In this document: in pieces, positions 22,856 to 30,175 of the stretch | Layout of the letters: every line of letters begins with the position of its first letter | Position numbering within the stretch: position 1 is the stretch's first letter | Assembly (NCBI GenBank): GCA_002403455.1 | Contig: DHHV01000130.1 | Location: 4,144-37,229 of the forward strand | Direction: 5' to 3' | DNA: 33,086 bases | Source of the DNA: Hyphomonadaceae bacterium UBA4763 | Lineage (GTDB): Bacteria > Pseudomonadota > Alphaproteobacteria > Caulobacterales > Aquidulcibacteraceae | Program-made: the position numbers and the translations under genes | Notes under the pieces: generated by a model | What the model was told of the DNA's origin: nothing | Database searches by the model: none | What the model saw: the letters and a program-made list of their open reading frames with translations, nothing else

Positions 22856-25753
22856 TTAGGCCGGCCGTTCATTGCTCTCTGACGCGACGAACTCGCCGTG
22901 GCAATGTTTGTATTTGCGGCCCGACCCGCAAGGGCACGCGGCGTTGCGCGGCGTGCGCGCCCATTCCGGATCGGTATGCCCCGTCACAACGGGCGTCGCC
23001 ACCGACAAGGACTTGGCGCGCAAGGCGTCGGCGTCAATCTCGGCTTCCGCCAGCGCGAGTAACGCATTGTCGCTCAGCAAGTTCAAGTCCGTTCCCAGGT
23101 CTAAAGCTGGCGGCGGGGTCATCGACGGAATATGCAGAGCGGGCAGATTGATGGTCATCAATTGCCGCGTCACGTCCTCGCGCAAATCCCGCAGCATCGC
23201 TTCAAACATCGAAAAGGCTTCGGACTTAAACTCGTTTAACGGTTCGCGCTGCGCATAGCCGCGCAAATGGATCACCGAGCGCAGATGGTCGAGCTGGGAG
23301 AGATGCTCGCGCCAGCGTGTATCGATCGCCTGCAGCAATATCTGCTTTTCCAGATAGCGCATGCGGTCAAGGCCGAGCTGGTCTGCCCGCCCTTTCGCCG
23401 TGTCATCCAGAAGACCATTCAGACGCGTGATGAATTCCTCTGCGCCAATGCCCTCTTCCTTGGCCCAATCGGCGAACGGCGGGGTTTGCCCCGTTAATGC
23501 GGCGATTTCGTCGGAAAGGCCCGCAATGTCCCATTGCTCGGCAAACGCTTTCGGCGGCAGGCGCCGAACGACCGCATCGCTGACGCATTGGCGGCGCATA
23601 TCGGCGACGATTTCATCGACTTCGTCGGCCCGCATGAACTCGATACGTTGCTCAAACACCGCCTTGCGCTGGTCATTCATGACGTTGTCATATTTGAGCA
23701 GGTTCTTGCGGATTTCAAAATTGCGCTGTTCGACCCGCTTTTGCGAGGTTTCCAGCGCTTTGCTCATCCATGGATGCACGATCGCCTCGCCATCCTTAAT
23801 GCCGAGCGTGCGCATGATCGAATCGAGCCGATCCGCAGCAAAGATTCGCAACAGATCATCTTCCAGGCAGATGTAGAATTTTGAGCGGCCAGGATCGCCT
23901 TGCCGACCGGTGCGGCCGCGCAATTGGTTATCGATCCGGCGGCTTTCATGCCGCTCGGTTCCGAGAACATAGAGGCCGCCCGCCGCCAACGCCTTGGCCT
24001 TCAGGTCGGCGATGTCTTGTTCGATCAGCCAGCGTTGCGCTTTGATCTCTTCGGGGCTTGGCTCTTCGCCGCGCGCTTCACATTCAGCGAGCCAATCGTT
24101 CAGGCGAAAATCGACATTGCCGCCCAATTGAATGTCCGTGCCGCGACCAGCCATATTGGTGGCGATTGTTACGGCGCCGGGTGTGCCGGCTTGCGCGATA
24201 ATTCGCGCTTCTTGCTCGTGATAGCGGGCGTTCAGCACCTGGTGCGGGATCGGCGCCTTGCGGGTCGCCAATTTATCGAGATGCTCGGCGCGCGCCTGCA
24301 GATCGGCGCGCAACTCGGTTTCTTTATCCGGCGTTTGTTTCAATCGCTCGCGCACCATCGCCGCGACGTCGCGATAAATGTCCTTGTCCGACAGCATCCG
24401 CGCCAATTGCTCGGACTTCTCGATCGACACGGTGCCGACCAGCAAGGGCTGGCCGCGGCGATGGGTGTCGGCGATGTCCTCGATGATGGCGAGATTTTTC
24501 TCGCGCGCGGTGCGGTAGACTTCGTCATCGTCGTCGCGGCGGCGCACGTCTTTGTTGGTGGGGATTTCCACCACGTCCAATTTGTAGATGTCTTGAAATT
24601 CAGCGGCTTCGGTCGACGCGGTTCCGGTCATCCCGGCGAGTTTCGAATATAGCCGGAAATAATTTTGGAAGGTAATCGAGGCGAGCGTTTGGTTTTCCGG
24701 TTGGATGTAAACGTCTTCCTTGGCCTCAATCGCCTGGTGCAAGCCCTCCGACAGGCGCCGTCCTGGCATCATGCGACCGGTGAATTCGTCAATCAAAATG
24801 ACTTCGTGATCTTTGACGATGTAGTCTTTATCCCGTTGAAATAATTTGTGGGCGCGCAGCGCCTGATTGCAGTGATGCACGATTGAAATATTAGTTGACT
24901 CGTAAAGATTGCCTTCCAGCAGCCCCCGCTGTTGCAACACTTCTTCGATATGCTCACTGCCGGCTTCAGTAAACGTGCAAGAACGATGTTTTTCGTCGAT
25001 CTCGTAATGCGACGGACTTAATTCCGGAATGAGCGCGTTGATCGATTTATAGAACTCGGTCCGGTCCTCGGTGGGTCCCGATATGATCAGGGGCGTGCGC
25101 GCCTCATCCACCAGAATAGAATCCACCTCGTCGACAATCACGAAATGATGGCCGCGCTGCACCATGTCGGTCAGCTGGTATTTCATATTGTCGCGGAGAT
25201 AATCGAAGCCGAATTCGTTATTGGTGCCATAGGTCACGTCTGCGCGATATTGCTCGCGGCGTTGGCGGTCATCGAGGCCATGCACGATGCAGCCAACCGA
25301 CAATCCTAAAAACCGATAGATCTGGCCCATCCACTCGGCGTCGCGTTTGGCCAGATAATCATTGACTGTCACGACATGCACGCCGCGCCGGGTCAGCGCA
25401 TTCAAGTACACAGGCAACGTCGCAACGAGGGTTTTGCCCTCGCCCGTGCGCATTTCGGCGATCGCCCCCGAATGCAGCACCATGCCGCCCAGCAACTGCA
25501 CGTCGTAATGGCGCTGGCCCAAGCTGCGTTTGGCCGCTTCGCGCACCGTTGCAAAAGCGTCGGGAAGCAGATCGTCCACGCTCGCGCCATTGTCGAGTTT
25601 TTGACGAAACTCCAGCGTTTTGGCTTTCAGCGCCTCATCCGACAAAGCCTCATACATCGGCTCCAGCGCATTTATCCGCGCCACTTTAGGGCGGAAAGGA
25701 CGCAATTTGCGCTCATTAACGGACCCGAAAACTTTACGCAGGATCTGAAGCAT
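22856..25753 (-). CDS. secA: Preprotein translocase ATPase SecA
   Basis: SecA is the ATP-driven motor that pushes preproteins through SecYEG. The 965-residue protein contains Walker A MRTGEGKT (101-108), the Walker B-type DEVDSILVDEARTP, the helicase-like TNMAGRGTDI and GRTGRQGD motifs, and the zinc-binding tail CPCGSGRKYKHCHG that binds SecB and the ribosome. Length is normal. ATG 25753 gives the usual MLQILRKVFGSVNERKLR opening. A GTG three codons earlier (25762) is possible, and neither has a strong ribosome site. The leader contains inverted repeats. The gene diverges from the parvulin-argJ-nudix group, a conserved arrangement in alphaproteobacteria. Confidence 0.98.
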   Translation of the reverse strand: MLQILRKVFGSVNERKLRPFRPKVARINALEPMYEALSDEALKAKTLEFRQKLDNGASVDDLLPDAFATVREAAKRSLGQRHYDVQLLGGMVLHSGAIAEMRTGEGKTLVATLPVYLNALTRRGVHVVTVNDYLAKRDAEWMGQIYRFLGLSVGCIVHGLDDRQRREQYRADVTYGTNNEFGFDYLRDNMKYQLTDMVQRGHHFVIVDEVDSILVDEARTPLIISGPTEDRTEFYKSINALIPELSPSHYEIDEKHRSCTFTEAGSEHIEEVLQQRGLLEGNLYESTNISIVHHCNQALRAHKLFQRDKDYIVKDHEVILIDEFTGRMMPGRRLSEGLHQAIEAKEDVYIQPENQTLASITFQNYFRLYSKLAGMTGTASTEAAEFQDIYKLDVVEIPTNKDVRRRDDDDEVYRTAREKNLAIIEDIADTHRRGQPLLVGTVSIEKSEQLARMLSDKDIYRDVAAMVRERLKQTPDKETELRADLQARAEHLDKLATRKAPIPHQVLNARYHEQEARIIAQAGTPGAVTIATNMAGRGTDIQLGGNVDFRLNDWLAECEARGEEPSPEEIKAQRWLIEQDIADLKAKALAAGGLYVLGTERHESRRIDNQLRGRTGRQGDPGRSKFYICLEDDLLRIFAADRLDSIMRTLGIKDGEAIVHPWMSKALETSQKRVEQRNFEIRKNLLKYDNVMNDQRKAVFEQRIEFMRADEVDEIVADMRRQCVSDAVVRRLPPKAFAEQWDIAGLSDEIAALTGQTPPFADWAKEEGIGAEEFITRLNGLLDDTAKGRADQLGLDRMRYLEKQILLQAIDTRWREHLSQLDHLRSVIHLRGYAQREPLNEFKSEAFSMFEAMLRDLREDVTRQLMTINLPALHIPSMTPPPALDLGTDLNLLSDNALLALAEAEIDADALRAKSLSVATPVVTGHTDPEWARTPRNAACPCGSGRKYKHCHGEFVASESNERPA

Positions 25754-25781
25754 TGCTGGCACTTTGACTTTCTACTCGCCA

Positions 25782-25799
25782 AACCAAAAGCGCTTGGTT
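25782..25799 (-). promoter_or_regulatory. Inverted repeat in the secA leader
   Basis: AACCAA / TTGGTT arms enclose AAGCGC, a perfect 6-base stem 29 bases before the secA ATG. Its closeness to the start suggests it could affect translation, but the stem is short. Confidence 0.25.
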
Positions 25800-25835
25800 C
25801 GACCGAAATGACGTTGTCCTATCGGGGCGTTCCAA

Positions 25836-25864
25836 AGAATAGCGGCGAAGTTGCGGCCAACCAA
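25836..25864 (-). promoter_or_regulatory. Candidate secA promoter
   Basis: On the minus strand TTGGTT (25864-25859) and TATTCT (25841-25836) are exactly 17 bases apart. They lie about 85 bases before the secA start. Confidence 0.4.
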
Positions 25865-26189
25865 TCCTCAGAACGATTTATTTTTGTTCAACGCCTTTCC
25901 CATCATGTGGGGAAGGCCGTCAACAACCGCGACTGGCGAGGTCCGCAAGGAGATTGTCCCATCGCTGTTTTGCAAAATGGGGGCGCTGTTGACGCCGATC
26001 GACACACCGGGCCCTCTTTTGCGGAGGAGAAGCGTGCAATTGCGAGCCGGCGCCCGCCATTCTTGTTATCGATACATCGCGCCGTTCCGCGCGATGCGTC
26101 GCGCTCGACTTCTATTGCGCTGCGACTTAAGGATCGCCCGCGCGTGTGTCAATGAACCGCCCGCGCGCCTCACTGCGAGACCAATCCCC

Positions 26190-27074
26190 ATGCGTTGCGT
26201 CCTCAGGCCCAAATTCTTGCGCGGGCACTTCTTTCGCAAATTATTGATGATGTTTTTGGCGGCCACCGCCGCCAGCGCCTGCCAACCATCCGGCGACGTC
26301 GCAAGCGCCGACTTGCGCGTGGCTGGCGCGATAGCGGCCTATGTCAACGGCGAACCGATCTTTGTTTCCGACGTCATTTTCGAAGCCGAATCGCAAGAGC
26401 GCATCGAACGCGGCGCAAGGTTGCAGCCAAATGATGAGGTGTTTCAAAGCGTCCTTCAGGACCTGATCGACTACAAAGTCTTGGCCGGCGAAGCGTTGAC
26501 CCGTCAGCTGGATCAATCGGAAGGGGCCCGTTTTCGCCTGCAATCAGCCCGCGACAAAATTCTCAGCAATTTGTTGATCGAAGACGTCGTTGCCGACCAA
26601 GTCACCGAGACCGCGATCCGGCGGATGTTCGATGAACAAATGTCGCTCTTGCAGCTCGGCAGCGAAGCCCGCCTGCGTCATATTCTGGTCGAGACTGAAC
26701 AACAGGCCAATCAAATCAAAGCGCAATTGGATGGCGGGGCGGACTTTGCGCAACTCGCCTTCGAACGGTCATTGGATGAGGCGACTCGCGCCGAAGGCGG
26801 CGATCTTGGCTATGTCAGCCTTGACGCCTTGATGCCTGCGATGTCGCGCACCGCCCAAGCAACGGAAATTGGTCAAATCTCCGCGCCATTTCAGTCTCAG
26901 CTTGGCTGGCATATTTTGAAGGTTGAAGATCGTCGCGCCGAAGCCCCGCCGACCCTCGATGAAATGCGCCCGCAAATTGTGCGACACATGACGTTGGATG
27001 AGATTAGCCGGTTGACTGAACGCATCCGCCAGTCTGCAACGATCGAAGTTTTGGCTCAAAGTCCCGCGCCGTAA
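26190..27074 (+). CDS. Parvulin-type peptidyl-prolyl isomerase, probable lipoprotein
   Basis: The 294-residue protein is a PrsA/SurA-like folding factor. A basic N-terminus (MRCVLRPKFLRGHFFRK) leads to LLMMFLAATAASAC, a lipoprotein-type signal with the lipid-bearing Cys31, though the lipobox is slightly non-canonical. A helical SurA_N-like region (about 45-150) is followed by a parvulin domain (about 160-260). That domain holds ARLRHILVETEQQA, ADFAQLAFERSLDE, GGDLGYV and GWHILKVEDRR, and it has the motifs of an active isomerase. It would act in the periplasm on proteins exported by the divergently encoded SecA. ATG 26190 has only GCGAGA upstream; starting later at ATG ATG (26247) would remove the basic region. 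argJ begins 26 bases downstream. Confidence 0.9.
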   Translation: MRCVLRPKFLRGHFFRKLLMMFLAATAASACQPSGDVASADLRVAGAIAAYVNGEPIFVSDVIFEAESQERIERGARLQPNDEVFQSVLQDLIDYKVLAGEALTRQLDQSEGARFRLQSARDKILSNLLIEDVVADQVTETAIRRMFDEQMSLLQLGSEARLRHILVETEQQANQIKAQLDGGADFAQLAFERSLDEATRAEGGDLGYVSLDALMPAMSRTAQATEIGQISAPFQSQLGWHILKVEDRRAEAPPTLDEMRPQIVRHMTLDEISRLTERIRQSATIEVLAQSPAP

Positions 27075-27099
27075 GCGCTTCGTTCCAGATTCATGTTGG

Positions 27100-28350
27100 A
27101 TGATAAATATTATGGTCGACACAACAAATGCATCCTGTGTTTTGGTGCGTGAGCCCCTTCCCGTTCAAGGCGTCCGTCTGTCTAGCGGTCGCGCCGGTCT
27201 CTATAAAAAGCCTCGCCCTGATCTGGTTTTATTGGCCTTTGGCGAAAAATCACACGTCGCTGCAACCTTTACCTTGTCAGCAACGGCGGCGGCGCCGGTG
27301 CTTTGGTCGCGCGACCAGCTTGCCAACACCAGTCATGCCCGGGCGCTGTTGATCAATGCCGGCTGCGCCAATGCAGCGACCGGCGCGCCGGGCCTCGCCG
27401 CTGCGCAAACCTGCGCCGCGCAAGTTGGCGCATTGCTCGACGTCCCATCACATCACGTCCAGATTGGCTCGACCGGCGTGATCGGCGTGCCGCTGGATGT
27501 CGCAAAAATCGCCAGCGCATTGCCGGCATTAGCCGAGGCGCTCACGGATGACGCCAAGGCCTGGAGCGCCGCCGCCGCCGCCATCATGACCACCGATACG
27601 ATTCCAAAAGCCGTGTCGGCGCGCGTCAACATCGATGGTCACGACATCACAATTACCGGAATTGCCAAAGGTTCTGGCATGATCGCCCCGAATATGGCGA
27701 CCATGCTGGCCGCGATCGCCAGCGATGCGCCGGTGGCGGGGTCGATATTGTCGTCGCTTTGCCAGCGCGTCACCCAAGCGAGCTTTAATCGCGTGACAGT
27801 CGATGGGGATTGCTCGACCAATGACGCCTTTTGGTTGATCGCAACGGGCGAAGCGCCGATCGCCCCTATCGACGCTGAAACTGACCCACGCCTTGCGTCG
27901 CTCGAAGCCGCCATCGAAGCCATCGCGATCCATCTTGCACAGAAAATCGCCCGCGACGGCGAAGGCGCCACCAAATTTGTTCGCATCCACGTCGCCGGGG
28001 CCGCAAACGCGCAATCCGCCCGCAAAATCGCCAAGACGATCGCCGAAAGCCCGTTGGTGAAAACCGCTTTGGCCGCCTCGGACGCCAATTGGGGGCGAGT
28101 CGTCGCCGCCATCGGCCGCGCTGGCGTGGCGGTCAATTTGGATAAACTATCGATCGATTTTGGAACGCATGCGGTCGTTCGCGGCGGCCTTGTGGCCGCA
28201 AGCTACGATGAAGCAGCGTTGAGCGCGTATTTGCGAGGCGAAAACATCACCATCAGCATCGATCTCGGGCTTGGCGCGGCGCAAGACGAGGTTTGGACCT
28301 GTGACCTTACCCATGGATATATCGATATCAACGGATCCTATCGCAGCTGA
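27100..28350 (+). CDS. argJ: Bifunctional ornithine acetyltransferase / N-acetylglutamate synthase
   Basis: ArgJ recycles the acetyl group from N-acetylornithine to glutamate in arginine synthesis. The 416-residue precursor splits itself in two. The cleavage site is visible in SGMIAPNMATMLA, between Ala200 and the nucleophile Thr201. STGVIG (124-129) supplies the oxyanion hole, and the protein ends with the usual DLTHGYIDINGSYRS. Residue 89 is Cys in NAGCANAATG, where most relatives have Asn. The start is uncertain: ATG 27100 or the in-frame ATG 27112, with a weak TTGGA between. Whether the enzyme makes acetylglutamate from acetyl-CoA as well cannot be read from sequence. Its end overlaps the Nudix gene by 38 bases. 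Confidence 0.96.
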   Translation: MINIMVDTTNASCVLVREPLPVQGVRLSSGRAGLYKKPRPDLVLLAFGEKSHVAATFTLSATAAAPVLWSRDQLANTSHARALLINAGCANAATGAPGLAAAQTCAAQVGALLDVPSHHVQIGSTGVIGVPLDVAKIASALPALAEALTDDAKAWSAAAAAIMTTDTIPKAVSARVNIDGHDITITGIAKGSGMIAPNMATMLAAIASDAPVAGSILSSLCQRVTQASFNRVTVDGDCSTNDAFWLIATGEAPIAPIDAETDPRLASLEAAIEAIAIHLAQKIARDGEGATKFVRIHVAGAANAQSARKIAKTIAESPLVKTALAASDANWGRVVAAIGRAGVAVNLDKLSIDFGTHAVVRGGLVAASYDEAALSAYLRGENITISIDLGLGAAQDEVWTCDLTHGYIDINGSYRS

Positions 28351-28753
28351 CGCGGCCGCGCCGTTGAGCGCAATCTGGGTCGTCGCGGGCGCCTTGATCG
28401 AAAAAAATACCGGCGAAGTTTTGATCGCGAAACGCCCAGCCATGAAAGCTTTGGCGGGCCTATGGGAATTTCCGGGAGGAAAAATCGAGGCCGGCGAGAC
28501 GCCTTTGCAAGCCTTGCGCCGCGAACTTTCCGAAGAAATCGGCGTTGAAATCCAGCTTAATGCCGCATTTCCTGTAAATTTCACCACTTATGTTTATGAG
28601 CGCTTTATCATTACGGTCTTATTGTTCCGAATAACGGATTGGGTTGGGACGCCTGTCGCTATCGAGCATCAAGAGATCGACTGGTTACCAGTCAACGACC
28701 TGAAATCCGTTCCATTAACGCCGGCGAGCCATGCGTTTGCCGCCCTGCTGTAA
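28313..28753 (+). CDS. mutT: MutT-like Nudix hydrolase (8-oxo-dGTP diphosphatase type)
   Basis: The 146-residue protein has a complete Nudix box, GGKIEAGETPLQALRRELSEEIGV (in parts, residues 55-78). That box binds magnesium and cleaves nucleoside diphosphate derivatives. The preceding LIAKRP and GLWEFPGG and the short length fit MutT, which removes 8-oxo-dGTP. The position after argJ is the usual site of mutT in alphaproteobacteria. ATG 28313 lies inside the end of argJ, a 38-base overlap; an in-frame start at 28271 would deepen the overlap and is less likely. The exact substrate is inferred from context and family. Confidence 0.9.
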   Translation: MDISISTDPIAADAAAPLSAIWVVAGALIEKNTGEVLIAKRPAMKALAGLWEFPGGKIEAGETPLQALRRELSEEIGVEIQLNAAFPVNFTTYVYERFIITVLLFRITDWVGTPVAIEHQEIDWLPVNDLKSVPLTPASHAFAALL

Positions 28754-28775
28754 TCGAACGCGACGGACGACCGCC

Positions 28776-28967
28776 ATGCGACGTGTGATCAAAAATTTCT
28801 CTCAGCTGTTGGCGCTTTTGGGCCGGAACAACGCCGGCGCGACCGCGATAGAATATGCCGTCATCGTTGGGCTGATCGCTGCGGCTGTCGTCGTTGGTCT
28901 GGGCGCAATTGGGTCCGCACTCGGCGTCCATTACAATACCGCCTCCTCGGCGATTTCGACGCCGTAA
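28776..28967 (+). CDS. Flp/Fap-type type IVb pilin
   Basis: The 63-residue protein is a small prepilin. After a basic leader (MRRVIKNFSQLLALLGRNNAG) comes the processing site G21/A22 and the hallmark ATAIEYAVIVGLIAAAVV. Glu at mature position 5 and the following Tyr are the Flp signature. The hydrophobic helix (about 22-45) is the assembly and membrane segment. It would be cut by a TadV/CpaA-type peptidase and built into Tad pili. No other tad/cpa gene is in the window, so it is an orphan pilin here, 22 bases after the Nudix gene. GGACGA about eight bases before ATG 28776 is a fair ribosome site. A longer in-frame start (28731) overlaps the Nudix gene and would spoil the short leader. Confidence 0.9.
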   Translation: MRRVIKNFSQLLALLGRNNAGATAIEYAVIVGLIAAAVVVGLGAIGSALGVHYNTASSAISTP

Positions 28968-28972
28968 GACGG

Positions 28973-29001
28973 AAAAAGGCGCGCTGGATAAGCAGAGCGC
29001 C
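28973..29001 (-). terminator. Terminator of the TonB receptor-lipoprotein-DUF1489 unit
   Basis: On the minus strand GGCGC ... GCGCC (28978-29001, with extra pairing inside) is followed by five T residues (A28973-28977 on the plus strand). It lies eight bases after the DUF1489 stop. It may also end the converging pilin transcript. Confidence 0.65.
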
Positions 29002-29008
29002 GGAGCCA

Positions 29009-29428
29009 CTACCAAATTCCCAATGTAATCAATTCTTTCCGAATGGTCTCAGGCAAAACGTCCGCCATCTCCCCCGCTTCCGTTAAATCCGCCGGCGCAT
29101 CTTCTGGGGTCAAATAGCGCCAGCCTTGAAACGCGCGACGCGGTTGCGGCGAGGTCAACACAAGCGCCGGGTCAAGAGAGATTTCACAACGCGTCCGCGT
29201 AACTGGATCAGCGACGACATCAATCGCGGTAACCCGCTGACGCACCACAATCACGCCGCGAATGACCCAGTAAAGCGAGCCGCCCGCCAGAACCTCTTCA
29301 ACGCGTTTCGGCGCATGTCGCGTGTCGCAAACCGGCCGTCCGCGATGCCTTGCCTCATCATTTTGCCACAGCCGGAGATCATCGATGTTGTCGGCGCCGA
29401 CGCATAATTTCACGAGATGAATCGTCAT
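29009..29428 (-). CDS. DUF1489 family protein
   Basis: The 139-residue protein belongs to the DUF1489 family, conserved in alphaproteobacteria and of unknown function. It shows the typical MTIHLVKLCVG opening, then HAPKRVEEVLAGGSLYWVI, VIVVRQRV and PRRAFQGWRYL followed by an acidic stretch with APADL. It has no signal peptide or membrane span and is presumably cytoplasmic. ATG 29428 is preceded by GAGG only one base away. It starts nine bases after the lipoprotein stop, so translation is probably coupled. It is the last gene before the terminator. Confidence 0.9.
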   Translation of the reverse strand: MTIHLVKLCVGADNIDDLRLWQNDEARHRGRPVCDTRHAPKRVEEVLAGGSLYWVIRGVIVVRQRVTAIDVVADPVTRTRCEISLDPALVLTSPQPRRAFQGWRYLTPEDAPADLTEAGEMADVLPETIRKELITLGIW

Positions 29429-29437
29429 GCCTCAGAC

Positions 29438-30175
29438 TTAAGGCGCTGTCTTTGCCTCGCCAAGCGGGCACCGCCCCTCCCCGCTTGCCTGCCGGACGTC
29501 GCTGAAACGCAAAATGTCGCGATCTTGAAATTTTTGCAAAAACGCGGCGCCGACGACCTCGGTCATCGACTCGGTCACGACCGCCACGCACAGCTCCGGC
29601 ACATAAGCGTAACGGAACACCTGCCGAAACGAGTCAATTCGCACCGCGCCGGCTTGAAACGGCGCCTGCGAGACAATCCGGTATTCACGGATAAACGGGC
29701 CGGCTGGATCGATGTCGATTTCCGCAACAAGATAGGCCAGCGGCGCCGCCTCGGCGTCGGCGCTCGCCACGCGTTGCGGCGTAAACCGAAACGCATTTGG
29801 CTCAGAGCCTGGAACGATGCCGCCCGCCATGGCCGCCGGCAAATCGGCATAGCCCAGCTGCGGCGCGTCAGCGCTCGCGCTCAGCGCCGCGAACGTGCTT
29901 TCAAGTCGCCGCCGCGCTTTTGCTCCAGCATTTTCGTCGATGCGAAACGCAGGCTCGGCGTTGGTCGCATACGCCGCTTCGCCCCGCTCGCCGCGCACCT
30001 CGGCCTCCAACCGAAAATCAAAGCGCAAGGCTTCCGGATGCGCCCCGGCCGCCAGCGCCTCCGCCACCAGCGGCGACGGGGCCTCACCCTGAATGAGCGC
30101 CGGCGGCGGCTCCGCCGACCCGCAAGCAGCGAGCAGCAGGGCCGCAGCCCATGTAACCTTAGGCGCGCGCCTTAT
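29438..30175 (-). CDS. Putative lipoprotein with an apparent ATA start codon
   Basis: I do not recognise the family of this 245-residue protein. Its open frame has a textbook lipoprotein signal: basic RRAPK, then VTWAAALLLAAC with lipobox Cys18, followed by GSAEPPPALIQGEAP. The mature part is mixed alpha/beta, with a DIDPAGPFIREYRIVS segment and two further cysteines (in PELCVAV and GRCPLG). No ATG, GTG or TTG lies in frame between the upstream receptor sequence and the lipobox. The codon directly before RRAPK is ATA (30175-30173), overlapping the receptor stop as ATAA, just where other genes here use ATGA. Either initiation is at ATA, or an ATG was lost by one G-to-A change that keeps the stop, or the base is an error. 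An ATG at 30152 with AAGG is in another frame. Confidence 0.72.
   Translation of the reverse strand: MRRAPKVTWAAALLLAACGSAEPPPALIQGEAPSPLVAEALAAGAHPEALRFDFRLEAEVRGERGEAAYATNAEPAFRIDENAGAKARRRLESTFAALSASADAPQLGYADLPAAMAGGIVPGSEPNAFRFTPQRVASADAEAAPLAYLVAEIDIDPAGPFIREYRIVSQAPFQAGAVRIDSFRQVFRYAYVPELCVAVVTESMTEVVGAAFLQKFQDRDILRFSDVRQASGEGRCPLGEAKTAP

Larger units (their letters stand above)
25754..26189. other. 436-base divergent region between secA and the parvulin lipoprotein gene
   Basis: It contains the candidate secA promoter, the leader hairpin at 25782-25799 and a larger inverted repeat at 25894-25916. That repeat has arms CCTTTCCCA / TGGGGAAGG with one wobble and a loop TCATG. Open frames crossing this stretch on either strand have no recognisable domain and are extensions or shadows of secA and the parvulin gene. 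I cannot place the plus-strand promoter. Confidence 0.45.

Noticed and set aside
25376..26155. 259-codon plus-strand frame across the secA start
   Set aside because: It is mostly antisense to secA, has no recognisable domain and shows no host-like codon pattern in its unique part.
30150..30152. Minus-strand ATG with AAGG just upstream as the lipoprotein start
   Set aside because: It is out of frame with the lipoprotein coding sequence, and its own frame loses the signal peptide. It would work only if a base were inserted or deleted.
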